A stretch of DNA of 64,000 bases, taken from DATATV01 sp036268615 (GTDB lineage: Bacteria > Actinomycetota > Actinomycetes > Mycobacteriales > Pseudonocardiaceae). This document shows positions 55,001-62,559 of the stretch, piece by piece. Under the pieces are notes generated by a model. That model was given only the letters and a program-made list of their open reading frames with translations. It ran no database searches and was not told the origin of the DNA. Positions within the stretch are counted from its first letter, which is position 1. Every line of letters begins with the position of its first letter. Both the position numbers and the translations under genes were made by a program. The stretch covers positions 1 through 64,000 of the forward strand of contig DATATV010000053.1 in the NCBI GenBank assembly GCA_036268615.1, read 5' to 3'.

Positions 55001-55259
55001 CCAGCGGGTTGAAGTCCACATCGGGCAGGAACGCGCCACGCCGCGAGTAGGTCTTGTCCTGCGCGGTCGGGTCCGGGTCGTAGTAGTCGTCAATTTTCCA
55101 CCGGGACTCCGGCACCTCCGACGTGCAGTCCGCGCCGTCGACGATGTTCTGCCAGTAGTCCCGGTGCGTGCGGGCCATCGGGAACAGGCCGGACAGGCCG
55201 ACGATCGCGATCGGATCGTCGGCCAGCCGCCGGCCGATCCGACTGTGCTGCTCGCTCAC
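49053..55259 (-). CDS. Pfa-like iterative type I synthase, KS-AT-ACP-KR-DH
   Basis: 2068 residues. Domains in order: ketosynthase (about 14-450; Cys216 in DAACAAS, His in EAHATGTAVG and KSQIGHTKGAAG), acyltransferase (about 560-880; Ser670 in GHSFGE), Ala/Pro linkers and a helical segment, one ACP (about 1160-1240; Ser1199 in LGVDSIKR, the PUFA-synthase form), ketoreductase (about 1270-1770; TGGARGVT near 1505) and a C-terminal dehydratase-like double hotdog (about 1790-2068; HxxxGxxxxP in AHRIGGNVVLP). GTG 55259 follows AGAGGA. It has one ACP where PfaA has several, and no CLF is encoded nearby. Confidence 0.92.
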   Translation of the reverse strand: MSEQHSRIGRRLADDPIAIVGLSGLFPMARTHRDYWQNIVDGADCTSEVPESRWKIDDYYDPDPTAQDKTYSRRGAFLPDVDFNPLEFGMPPNQLDVTSTMQTLSLGVARDLLRDAGATGSDWYDPTRTGAVFGVTGPVPLMHPLAARLSTPVLKEVVRAAGLSAEDAQEIADRYVRAFAPWEENSFPGLLGNVVAGRVANRLDLGGMNTTVDAACAASLSAVRMAIAELLDRRADMMITGGVDTENSIFVYLCFGKVGALSKSNRISPFSDQADGTLIGEGIGMLALRRLADAEQDGNRIYAVIRGLGSSSDGRAKSIYAPRAEGQRVALDRAYQDADCTPDTVELFEAHATGTAVGDRTELTVLRELLAESTDEQHFAALGSVKSQIGHTKGAAGTASLIKLALGLYHKSLPPTINVEKPNSGIDFDSAPFYINVKNRPWILDPRRPVRRAAASAMGFGGTNFHLVLEEHDGERSTVRNLHRTARARVWHAADPAALVELLNSGAPSADGGPVPAEHARIGFVAADEQTAEQLRGLAAERIAADLDAEHWTHPRGPHYRRRARTDLKVGALFAGQGSQYLDMGLEAVLNVPTVAGAFDEANATFAGEPTRLAKVVFPPPMFDPELRQAQEATLRRTEYAQPAIGALSAGQFRFLRELGLEIGGFLGHSFGELTALWAAGALSDADYFRLAMARGAAMAPAPDTEDAGTMAAITADRERVTEILAGHPDVLVCNHNAPEQVVVGGGTAAVEAVVEACKGQGIGARLLPVSAAFHTEHVGHAVNAFRASVDAARIGEPNAPVYANSPGAGYGTDPAANAETLTSQLLRPVEFVEAVRAMHADGVTVFVEFGPKQVLTGLVRHILADTDVVALATDGGPLGDADLALKQAAVALAVLGAPVTGINRYDEPPLVQPEPAGMTVTLSGNEYVPPARQAAYDAGLTDGFRVAAAVPAPTPAPAPAPAPVAVADPPTAVQPVNGAVVHHVQEEPSMTAYPSAPRPAGDDPAAQHLALHSRYLESQLQVAETLVGLVVEHGLDDARLPGIVESVKDQSVAIGQAHGRAAEVLARLTELEFGAAPADSLAPVRFPAPRQVSYPPQPAIERPPAQPAPVAQPAPVAQPAPVALVAPQPPAAEPVAPQPVSAPVPEQNGRAAPAAGPSTVDADSVRAALVDVVAEKTGYPADLVDPTMDMEADLGVDSIKRVQVIGAVQERFPDLPTVGPEQLGELHTLNQVVDFLVSEAGGVDSKAPSPAAEQRSAAGTTPAPTPRHLVELIDLPAIDLVDRPYPTDPVAVLVEHGGPDAAAVADGLEQQGWTVRRLDLSFLGDWTADPQALEQAFAAATSGPVNAVLTLLDGGSEPSWAESERRLAELILLAKHAHGPLLAASDRAAFVALTRLDGGLGLLGAASPAAGLLGGAGGVVKTLATEAPGLFCRALDIHPEVDPDTLVGVLLAELRDAATDTVEVGVDTRLARRTITPGRYGTSRKSTVDMSTTPEPLVEHDDVFVVTGGARGVTALCVQALADCRPAEFLLLGRTELADEPEWAAGVAGADLKAAVIAGLRAEGSRPTPRDIERRHGELAAQREIRATLARLAAAGATAHYLPVDVTDTEAVRTALHGRRVTGIVHGAGVLADALLPDKTPAQIQRVFTPKLGGLAAVLAALDTDQLRHLVLFTSVAGLLGNSAQSDYAAANEALCRFAASWRRRHPEQHVVAIDWGAWDGGMVTPELRTLFAARGVTLLDPAVGARAFVEQFTAAHAAETCVLIGADTSLAGESRVELPAFTARRDLSDVPAHEVLLAHRIGGNVVLPATFGAGWLINVAERAYPGHTVVRMRDFQVYKGIVFDGHAAGERWVEVGAAEHQGDRVVVRVTARGDTGGKLPAAHYAATLELATTGDPAPTVPLPVAGVGAGDALPIYTSATQFHGPPLQGMRDILEFTDERFVVRCRLPDALVAGGAFAGTRHSPVLADLLLQGSSVLGNRLLGQACLPLGIRTADYYAPLPDDQNFVLVLDDLRAVPAGVTVTATGTDETGRVLVRFTEIALVPTPDMAAKFAESVARWRAELETA

Positions 55260-55299
55260 GTTCTTCCTCTCGTTGCGGTCCAACCACAAAGACGTTCGA

Positions 55300-55911
55300 T
55301 CAGCGGGCGACGGCCAGCGAGAGTCCGGTGGCGCGCTCCAACAGGTCCGCCGTCGTCTCGGCGAACCACTGGTGCCCGAGGGGGCTGGGATGCAGGCCGT
55401 CGGCCGACCACATCGCCGGGTCCGACCACTCCGGCATGGCGGTCACGTCCATGCACAGCGCGCCGGTGCCCGCGGCGATCTCGCGCAGCATCTCGTTGGC
55501 CGCGGCGAACCGTTCGCGCAGCAGCGCGCGAAATGTCTCCGGAACGGGCAGGTTGGCCGGGATGTCGGCGTAGGTCGCGGTGAACACCACCGTGTCGAAG
55601 CCGGCCAACCGCTGGAAGATGGTGCTCAGGTTGCGCCGCAGCCGACCCGGGTGGAAGTCGCTGACCAGGTCGTTCACCCCGACGATCACGCCGTTGAGCG
55701 GCGACTTGTTGACCAGCGCGGCGGGCAGTTGGCGGTCGACCACGTCCTGGGTGGTCGCCTGGTGGGTGCCGAGGTTGCGCACCCCCGACGGCGGCACGCC
55801 GAGCAGCTCGGCCAGCCGGGTCACCCAGCCGTACCAGGGACCAGCCGGCCCGGGGTCGCCCCGGCCTTCCGCGAAACTGTCGCCCAGCGCGCTCAACCTG
55901 ATCGCCGGCAT
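55300..55911 (-). CDS. SGNH/GDSL hydrolase
   Basis: 203 residues, no signal peptide, so probably cytoplasmic. All four SGNH blocks are present: LGDSFAEG (Ser near residue 9), a Gly in block II, GVNDLV (Asn) and DGLHPSPLGH (Asp and His). Relatives include TesA-type thioesterases and lysophospholipases. Placed 40 nt upstream of the synthase gene in the same unit, it is a good candidate for chain release or for ester formation or cleavage on the product; that is inference. ATG 55911 follows GAGGAG. Confidence 0.85.
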   Translation of the reverse strand: MPAIRLSALGDSFAEGRGDPGPAGPWYGWVTRLAELLGVPPSGVRNLGTHQATTQDVVDRQLPAALVNKSPLNGVIVGVNDLVSDFHPGRLRRNLSTIFQRLAGFDTVVFTATYADIPANLPVPETFRALLRERFAAANEMLREIAAGTGALCMDVTAMPEWSDPAMWSADGLHPSPLGHQWFAETTADLLERATGLSLAVAR

Positions 55912-55950
55912 GGTGTTCTCCTCGGGTCGCAACCAGTCAGGAAGAGCGGG

Positions 55951-57195
55951 TCAGGAGGCGTCGGCCGCGAAGAGCCGTTGGTCGGCCGGCGTGCCGGCCG
56001 CGCGGTAGAGGGCGTTGAGGTTGTCCCTGGCGAAGAAGGCGGCGCCGTGCATCCCGCCGCCGATCATCGAGAAGAACTGGGAGTTGCCCAGCTCGCTCTC
56101 GCTGGCCGCCTGGAACACCGACCGGTAGTAGGGCGGTGCCTGCAGCTCGGAGATCATGCAGGTGAATTCGAAGGTGTCGTTGGACTGCTCGTCGCGCAGC
56201 TTCTCGTACTCGCGGGCGGCGTCGTCGATGGGCTGTTCCCCGGCCAGGCCGGCGTGCAGCTTGTCGGCGAGCACTTCGGCGTACTTCAACGCGTCGGAGA
56301 TACCCCAGCCGGTGAACGGGTCCTTGTGGTAACCGGCGTCGCCGACCAGCGCCCAGCCCGGACCGGCCGAGCGGCGGTAGTAGTTGTCCGGGTAGCGCAT
56401 CGGCCGGAACCGCTCGACCCGGCTGCCGCTGTCCCGCAGCTGCTCGCCGATGTCCGGCCGGAGTTGGTCGAACACCTGGTGGAAGCTGGCCTCCACGTCG
56501 GTACGGAACTCGCTGAACCGGTCCCGCCTGCGCATCACGGTGACCAAGTGCTGGTTGTCGTTGGTCGGCCAGGCACCGAACTGCTGCTCGTCGGAGCCGG
56601 TCCAGTGGTGGAACTCCCAGTCCAGGCCGTCGTAGTAGCTGTAGTAGACGAAGCAGGACGCGGGCACCACCCGGTGGTACTCGGCCTCCACCAGGTCGCC
56701 GACCTTGGAGTTGCGACCGTCGGCGCCGACCACGAAGGCGGCCCGGAACTCCTGCTCGCCGCCGTCCTCGGAATTGCCGCGGATGCCGGCCACCCGGCCG
56801 TCCTGCCAGACCAGGTCGGTGACGGTGAAGCCCTCGATCACCTCGGCGCCGGCCTCCCGGGCGGCGTCCACCAGCAGCGCGTCCAGCACGGTGCGGCGCG
56901 GCGCGTAGGTGGCGGTGATGTCGTCGATCGGCTCGGCGGCGAAGCCGCGCAACGTGATGCCCTGGTAGGAGAAGTTCATGTTCCGAATGGGCGTCGGGCC
57001 GGTGGCCAGCAGCCGGTCCAGCAGGCCCCACGCCTTCAGCCGACCGAGGCCGACCTGCTGGATGTAGTGGGTGGACACGGTGTCACTGGGGAACGTCGAC
57101 CGGTCGACCACGAGCACCCGGTGGCCCCGCCGGGCCAGCAACATGGCCAGCGGCGAACCGGCGCACCGCGCGCCGACAACGATTGCGTCGTACAT
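55951..57195 (-). CDS. FAD-dependent oxidoreductase (geranylgeranyl-reductase / monooxygenase-like)
   Basis: 414 residues. The N-terminal FAD Rossmann motif is AIVVGARCAGSPLA, the middle has FVVGADGRNSKV, and the second FAD motif is GDAGYHKDPFTGWGISDAL. This fold covers aromatic hydroxylases, halogenase-like enzymes and geranylgeranyl reductases. The halogenase WxWxIP motif is not seen. It is the first gene of the long minus-strand unit, 39 nt before the SGNH gene, and could hydroxylate, epoxidise or reduce the lipid product. ATG 57195 has AGGAG about 10 nt upstream. Confidence 0.85.
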   Translation of the reverse strand: MYDAIVVGARCAGSPLAMLLARRGHRVLVVDRSTFPSDTVSTHYIQQVGLGRLKAWGLLDRLLATGPTPIRNMNFSYQGITLRGFAAEPIDDITATYAPRRTVLDALLVDAAREAGAEVIEGFTVTDLVWQDGRVAGIRGNSEDGGEQEFRAAFVVGADGRNSKVGDLVEAEYHRVVPASCFVYYSYYDGLDWEFHHWTGSDEQQFGAWPTNDNQHLVTVMRRRDRFSEFRTDVEASFHQVFDQLRPDIGEQLRDSGSRVERFRPMRYPDNYYRRSAGPGWALVGDAGYHKDPFTGWGISDALKYAEVLADKLHAGLAGEQPIDDAAREYEKLRDEQSNDTFEFTCMISELQAPPYYRSVFQAASESELGNSQFFSMIGGGMHGAAFFARDNLNALYRAAGTPADQRLFAADAS

Positions 57196-57482
57196 TGTGG
57201 ACTTACTCCTGTCCTCCGACCGACCAGAATCCCGTCGCGCGCCGTCGCCTCCGGCCGGCACGGAAGAAGTCTGGAAAACAAAAGCGGTCCTGGTCAATGA
57301 TCCATACCCAAGCACCATCGCGCGATTGCCCGGTCCGATCGAAAAGATCCTTACGAAACGCCTCGGAAACAATCTTCGCCAAGAAAGTCGGAATGATTTC
57401 GCCGCCTGTTCACCGGCCACAAATCTGCCGTCAAGACAATTAACCCGAGTCGGCCGGCCAGCTTGTTCAACGGAAATTCCGG
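57196..57482 (-). promoter_or_regulatory. Presumed promoter region of the lipid-synthase operon
   Basis: 287 nt, clearly AT-richer than the flanking genes. Reading the minus strand, a TTGACC at about 57294 is followed 17-18 nt later by CAGACT, a plausible -35/-10 pair about 70 nt before the first gene. Another TTGACG lies near 57435 without a good -10. No operator dyad was recognised. Confidence 0.4.
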
Positions 57483-59270
57483 TCAGCCGTACAGGGCGGT
57501 CAGCGCGGCGGGATACGCGCCCTCGATGACCGCCCGACGCAGCTTCATCGACGGCGTCAGCTGACCGTTGTCGACAGTGAAATCCCCGTCCAGCAGCCGG
57601 AAGGCGCGGATCGACTCGGCCCGGGACACCAGGGCGTTGGCATCGTCGATGGCCAACTGCACCTCGGTGACGAGCTCGGGCACCTCGGCCATCGACCTGG
57701 GCGCCAGCTTGATCCCCTGCTGTGCCGCCCACTTCGCCAGCGCCGGGGCGTCCAGGGTGACCAGCGCGGTGACGAACGACCGTGCCTCGCCCACCACCAT
57801 GCAGTTGCTCACCAGCGGATGCAGTCGCACCCGGTCCTCCAGCGGCGTCGGCGACACGTTCTTGCCGCCGCTGGTGACCAGGATTTCCTTGCGCCGCCCG
57901 GTGATGTGGAGGTAACCGTCCTCGTCCAGCCGGCCGAGGTCGCCGGTGTGCAGCCAACCCGGGGTGGCACCCTCGGGCAGCGGCCAGTAACCCGGTGAGG
58001 CGTTCAGCCCGCCCACCAACACTTCCTCGTCGGCCGCGATGGCCACGGTGGTCCCGGGGATCGGCCGGCCGACGCTGCCGGCCCGGTTGGCGTGCACCTC
58101 GTTGATGGTGACCGCGGTGGCCGCCTCGGTCAGCCCGTAGGCGCCGAGGATCTGCACGCCCAGACCGGCGAAGAAGGCCTGGGTGCTGGTGTCCAGCGAG
58201 GCACCGCCGCAGATGACGTGTCCGAACCGGCCACCGAAGGAGTCCCGCACCTGAGTGAAGACCGTCCGGTCCAGGCTCCGGTGCTCGGCCGCGAGCGCCG
58301 GCTCGACCTCGTCCTGGACGGCCAACGCCCGGCCGTACTCGACGGCGACCTGCTCGGCCCGCGCGTTCACCGCGCCGCGGCTGAGTTTGCGGATCTTCTC
58401 CAACGCGTAGGGCACCAGCGCCAGGAACGTCGGCCGGAACTCCGGCAGGGCCGCGAAGAGATCGGGGATGCCGACCAGCAGCCCGGCCCTGGTGCCGGCG
58501 AACAGGCACGCCAGCAACATGCTACGACCGAACACATGGGACAGCGGCAGGCACAGCAGGGTCGACGCACTGTCGGGCAGGAACAGGGATTCCAGGTGCC
58601 GCACGGTGTTCGCCGAGGAGGCGAACATGTTGCGGTGGGTGAGCACGCAGCCCTTGGGCAGGCCGGTGGTGCCGCTGGTGTAGACGATGGTGGCCACGTC
58701 CTCGGCGACCACCGAGGTGCTGCGCTCGACGAACGCCGGGGTCAGCTTCGGGTTGTCCACGGCCAGTGCGGGCACGTCGGCGAGCAGTTGCACCGGGGCG
58801 AGCCAGCGGGCAGCGCCGAGCCGGGTCAACATCGCCTGCTGCTCGGGCAGTTCGGCGAAACCGTAGGTGGCCCCGGAGTCGGTTAACACGTGCCGGACCT
58901 GATCTTCCGACGCCGTGGGGTACACCGGCACGGTGATCGCGCCGATGCTCAACGCGGCGAAGTCGGCCACCGCCCACTCGTAGCTGTTGCGGCCGAGGAT
59001 CGCCATCCGATCGCCGTGCCGCACGCCCCAGCCCAGCAGGGTCAATGCGAGCGCTCGGACGTCCCGGCCGAACTCGGCGAAGGTCAGGTCGGTCCAGCCG
59101 TGTTCGGTGCGCCGGCTCAGCGCCGGGTGGTGCGAGCGCAGCCGAACACCTTCGGCCACGACGTGGTAGAGCCCTCGGTCATCGGGCAGGGTGTGGAAGT
59201 CCTGCCGGCCCTGGCACACCAGGGCCGGTTCAGGCGCTTCGACCGGATCGGAACGCAACACGTCTACCAC
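57483..59270 (-). CDS. Long-chain acyl-CoA / acyl-AMP ligase (FadD-type)
   Basis: 595 residues, AMP-forming adenylating enzyme. The P-loop YTSGTTGLPKG, the AMP-binding GAYGLTEA, the hinge GWLHTGDLGRLDEDGYLHITGR and a late catalytic Lys in PSMKLRR are intact. It activates a fatty acid as acyl-adenylate and probably as CoA thioester. No FAAL-type insertion was recognised by eye. Leu129 is encoded by TTA (58884-58886), the rare codon that makes genes bldA-dependent in Streptomyces. It could prime the synthase or activate its product. The start GTG 59270 has only a weak Shine-Dalgarno. Confidence 0.88.
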   Translation of the reverse strand: MVDVLRSDPVEAPEPALVCQGRQDFHTLPDDRGLYHVVAEGVRLRSHHPALSRRTEHGWTDLTFAEFGRDVRALALTLLGWGVRHGDRMAILGRNSYEWAVADFAALSIGAITVPVYPTASEDQVRHVLTDSGATYGFAELPEQQAMLTRLGAARWLAPVQLLADVPALAVDNPKLTPAFVERSTSVVAEDVATIVYTSGTTGLPKGCVLTHRNMFASSANTVRHLESLFLPDSASTLLCLPLSHVFGRSMLLACLFAGTRAGLLVGIPDLFAALPEFRPTFLALVPYALEKIRKLSRGAVNARAEQVAVEYGRALAVQDEVEPALAAEHRSLDRTVFTQVRDSFGGRFGHVICGGASLDTSTQAFFAGLGVQILGAYGLTEAATAVTINEVHANRAGSVGRPIPGTTVAIAADEEVLVGGLNASPGYWPLPEGATPGWLHTGDLGRLDEDGYLHITGRRKEILVTSGGKNVSPTPLEDRVRLHPLVSNCMVVGEARSFVTALVTLDAPALAKWAAQQGIKLAPRSMAEVPELVTEVQLAIDDANALVSRAESIRAFRLLDGDFTVDNGQLTPSMKLRRAVIEGAYPAALTALYG

Positions 59271-59315
59271 CTACTCGCATCGAAGGACGCTCCCGCCGAT
59301 CCGCGGCGGCAGTCA

Positions 59316-59993
59316 TCACCGGGTCGTGGCCAGCAACAGGTCGAGTTCGGCGACGGTGTCGGCGGTGGCCCGATGGTGGATCGCCCGCCAACCGGCGGCC
59401 ACCGCCCCCCGGCAGTTGCGCTCGCTGTCGTCGACCAGCACACAGTCCGCCGGCCGCACGTCCAGGGACCGCTCCGCGACGCGGAAGATCGCCGGATCGG
59501 GCTTGCGCACCCCGTGCTCGTGCGACCGGATGACCGTCTCGAACAGACGCAGGTCAGGCATGAGTTCAGCCCGGTAGGGCTCCCACTCGCGCACGCTGTT
59601 GGTCAGCATCGCGAGTCGACAGCGGAGTCCGCCGCGAGCGGCGAGGGCGTCCCGCAGTTCGACGTTGAGGCTGCGGTCGGCCTACCACAGTTCACGGAAA
59701 CGGCGCAGATCGGTGCGTGGCTGCCACGTCGGAGCCAGCCTGGCGGCGACCCGAGCGCCCCACTCGGCCTCGGCCAACCGCCCGGTTTCCAGCGGGAAGA
59801 TGCCGTCACCGCCGAATTCCGCCACGACCGAGGAGAGAGCGGTCAACAGCGCGTCGACGGGTACCGCGCACATCGTCGATACGCGATCGAGAAGATCCGC
59901 GCCGGGGTCGGTCAGTACACCACCGAAATCGCACCAGATCACCTGGGTGCTGGTCACGACGTCATTGTCGTTGACCAATTCCGCCATCGGCAA
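59316..59993 (-). pseudogene. HAD superfamily hydrolase interrupted by an in-frame TAG
   Basis: A single 225-codon frame encodes a HAD phosphatase (motif I as WCDFGGVLTD, motif II in AMLTNSV, motif III lysine in VRKPDPAIF, motif IV in VLVDDSERN), but codon 104, at 59682-59684 read on the minus strand, is TAG. Frame and homology continue without shift on both sides (FRELW before, ADRSLNVELRDAL after), so one base change, for example from TAC, would explain it. It may be a recent nonsense mutation, a sequencing error, or two separately translated halves. It sits between the LysR regulator and the ligase gene. Confidence 0.75.
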
Positions 59994-60025
59994 CGTAGGA
60001 TTTCCACACGTACGGTAGGTCGCGC

Positions 60026-60961
60026 CTATCGCGCGAGGACGGATTCGGGTGGGCTGCCCAGTTCGACCGGTTTTGCTGACTCGATGCAGCCGAGCATCGC
60101 CTGGACCAGCGGCCGGGTGTCATCGGCGCGCCAGACGGCGTAGAGGTCGACGGTGGGCACCGGGTCGTGCAGCGCGACCATCGCGGTCTGCGCGTAACCA
60201 GGTGCGGAGGTGTTGTAGATGGCTCGGGGCGCCGAGGCGAAGCCGACCACGGGCTTGACCGAGACCATGATCGCGGTGGCGTTGGGATCGTCCAGTCGGT
60301 ACTCGACACTGAGTCGGATGCCGCTGCGTTCGGCGGCGGTGAGGATCGCGTCATACATCGCCGGGCACTGCTGGCGTTCGAACAGGATGCACGTCTGGCT
60401 GGCCAGTTCGCTGAACGACGTGCGCGAACGCCCGGCCCAGCTGTGGCCCTTGCCGACGACCGCGACCAGCGGCACCTGCAACAGCGGCCGGAACCGGAAC
60501 TCGGTGGACGAGGGCCGCCCGTAGACCAGGGCCACGTCCAGTGACCCGTTGGCCAGCGCGGCCAGCTGCGGACCGGTCCGGTTCTCCACCAGGGTGACCC
60601 CGACGTTGGGGAGGATGGTGTTCATTCGGGCCAGTGCGGTGGGCAGGATCTTCTGGCCGGCCGGGAAGTTGTAACCGACCCGCAGGGTGCCGGCCCGACC
60701 GAGGGCGACCTCGCGGACCGCCTTGGTCGCCTCGTCGACCTGTGCCACGATGTTGCGAGCCAGTTCACTCAGGACCTCGCCGGCCGGGGTGAGACTGACC
60801 TGATGCGAGGTGCGTTCGACCAGCTTGACCCCGACGGTGCGTTCCAACCGCTGGATCTGCTGGCTCAGTGAGGGTTGGGCCAGGTGTAGGCGGGCGGCGG
60901 CCCTGCCGAAGTGCAGCTCTTCCGCGATGGCCAGGAACGAAACAAGATGTCTGAGCTCCAT
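60026..60961 (-). CDS. LysR family transcriptional regulator
   Basis: 311 residues. A winged helix-turn-helix (residues 1-60, MELRHLVSFLAIAEELHFGRAAARLHLAQPSLSQQI) is followed by a periplasmic-binding-like effector domain starting near LRVGYNF. ATG 60961 is directly preceded by GGAGGAG. It is divergent from the sugar ABC importer (318 nt between starts) and upstream of the broken HAD and ligase genes on its own strand, so it could control either side. The effector is unknown. Confidence 0.9.
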   Translation of the reverse strand: MELRHLVSFLAIAEELHFGRAAARLHLAQPSLSQQIQRLERTVGVKLVERTSHQVSLTPAGEVLSELARNIVAQVDEATKAVREVALGRAGTLRVGYNFPAGQKILPTALARMNTILPNVGVTLVENRTGPQLAALANGSLDVALVYGRPSSTEFRFRPLLQVPLVAVVGKGHSWAGRSRTSFSELASQTCILFERQQCPAMYDAILTAAERSGIRLSVEYRLDDPNATAIMVSVKPVVGFASAPRAIYNTSAPGYAQTAMVALHDPVPTVDLYAVWRADDTRPLVQAMLGCIESAKPVELGSPPESVLAR

Positions 60962-61280
60962 CGTCTCCTCCGCGTCCGTGTCGCCGACCAGGGTATCCGG
61001 GCCGGATAACACCGGGTGAACCTTGCTCGCGGCTCCGCGGGCGGCCAGGTGTCAATCTGCCGTCACGGCCGGGGCCACCCGTTCTGACGATAACGGTTTC
61101 TCATAGTTCGATTGGGCCGCCGAATCAGACCAGACCAGCGGTTCGCCGGCCAATTCCTGGATACTTTCCCGTTTTTCGGCAGTTCACTTCCGGGACACCC
61201 CGGGATGTTGCACTGTGGTCGGTCCGGGCCGCAGGGGAGGCAGCTCGGTTCTCCCCTGATCCCGGAGGCGAGTACTCACG
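60962..61280. promoter_or_regulatory. Divergent lysR / ABC importer intergenic region
   Basis: 319 nt without a gene. It contains the inverted repeat CCGTT-ctgacgat-AACGG (61079-61083 and 61092-61096), a fair candidate for a LysR binding site, followed by an AT-richer stretch up to about 61190. A CCCGGAGGCG Shine-Dalgarno precedes the ATPase start. Nothing else was recognised. Confidence 0.4.
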
Positions 61281-62486
<1,206 letters not shown>

Positions 62487-62559
62487 CCCCCTGTCCGAAC
62501 GCCCCGCAGTAACCAGCCGGCCCTCCCCCACCGGCTGGACCCGAGCAAGGAGCGCGTCC

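Noticed and set aside
51576..55583. A 1335-codon open frame on the plus strand opposite the synthase gene
   Set aside because: It mirrors the codon structure of the real gene on the other strand, as expected with very high third-position GC. It has no domain signatures, and the minus-strand protein has complete KS, AT and ACP motifs.
55951..57195. Flavin-dependent halogenase
   Set aside because: FAD motifs are present but the WxWxIP halogenase motif was not found, so only a general FAD oxidoreductase is called.
57483..59270. Fatty acyl-AMP ligase (FAAL) loading the synthase directly
   Set aside because: The FAAL-specific insertion could not be recognised by eye and there is no adjacent loading ACP, so the broader acyl-CoA/acyl-AMP ligase call is kept.
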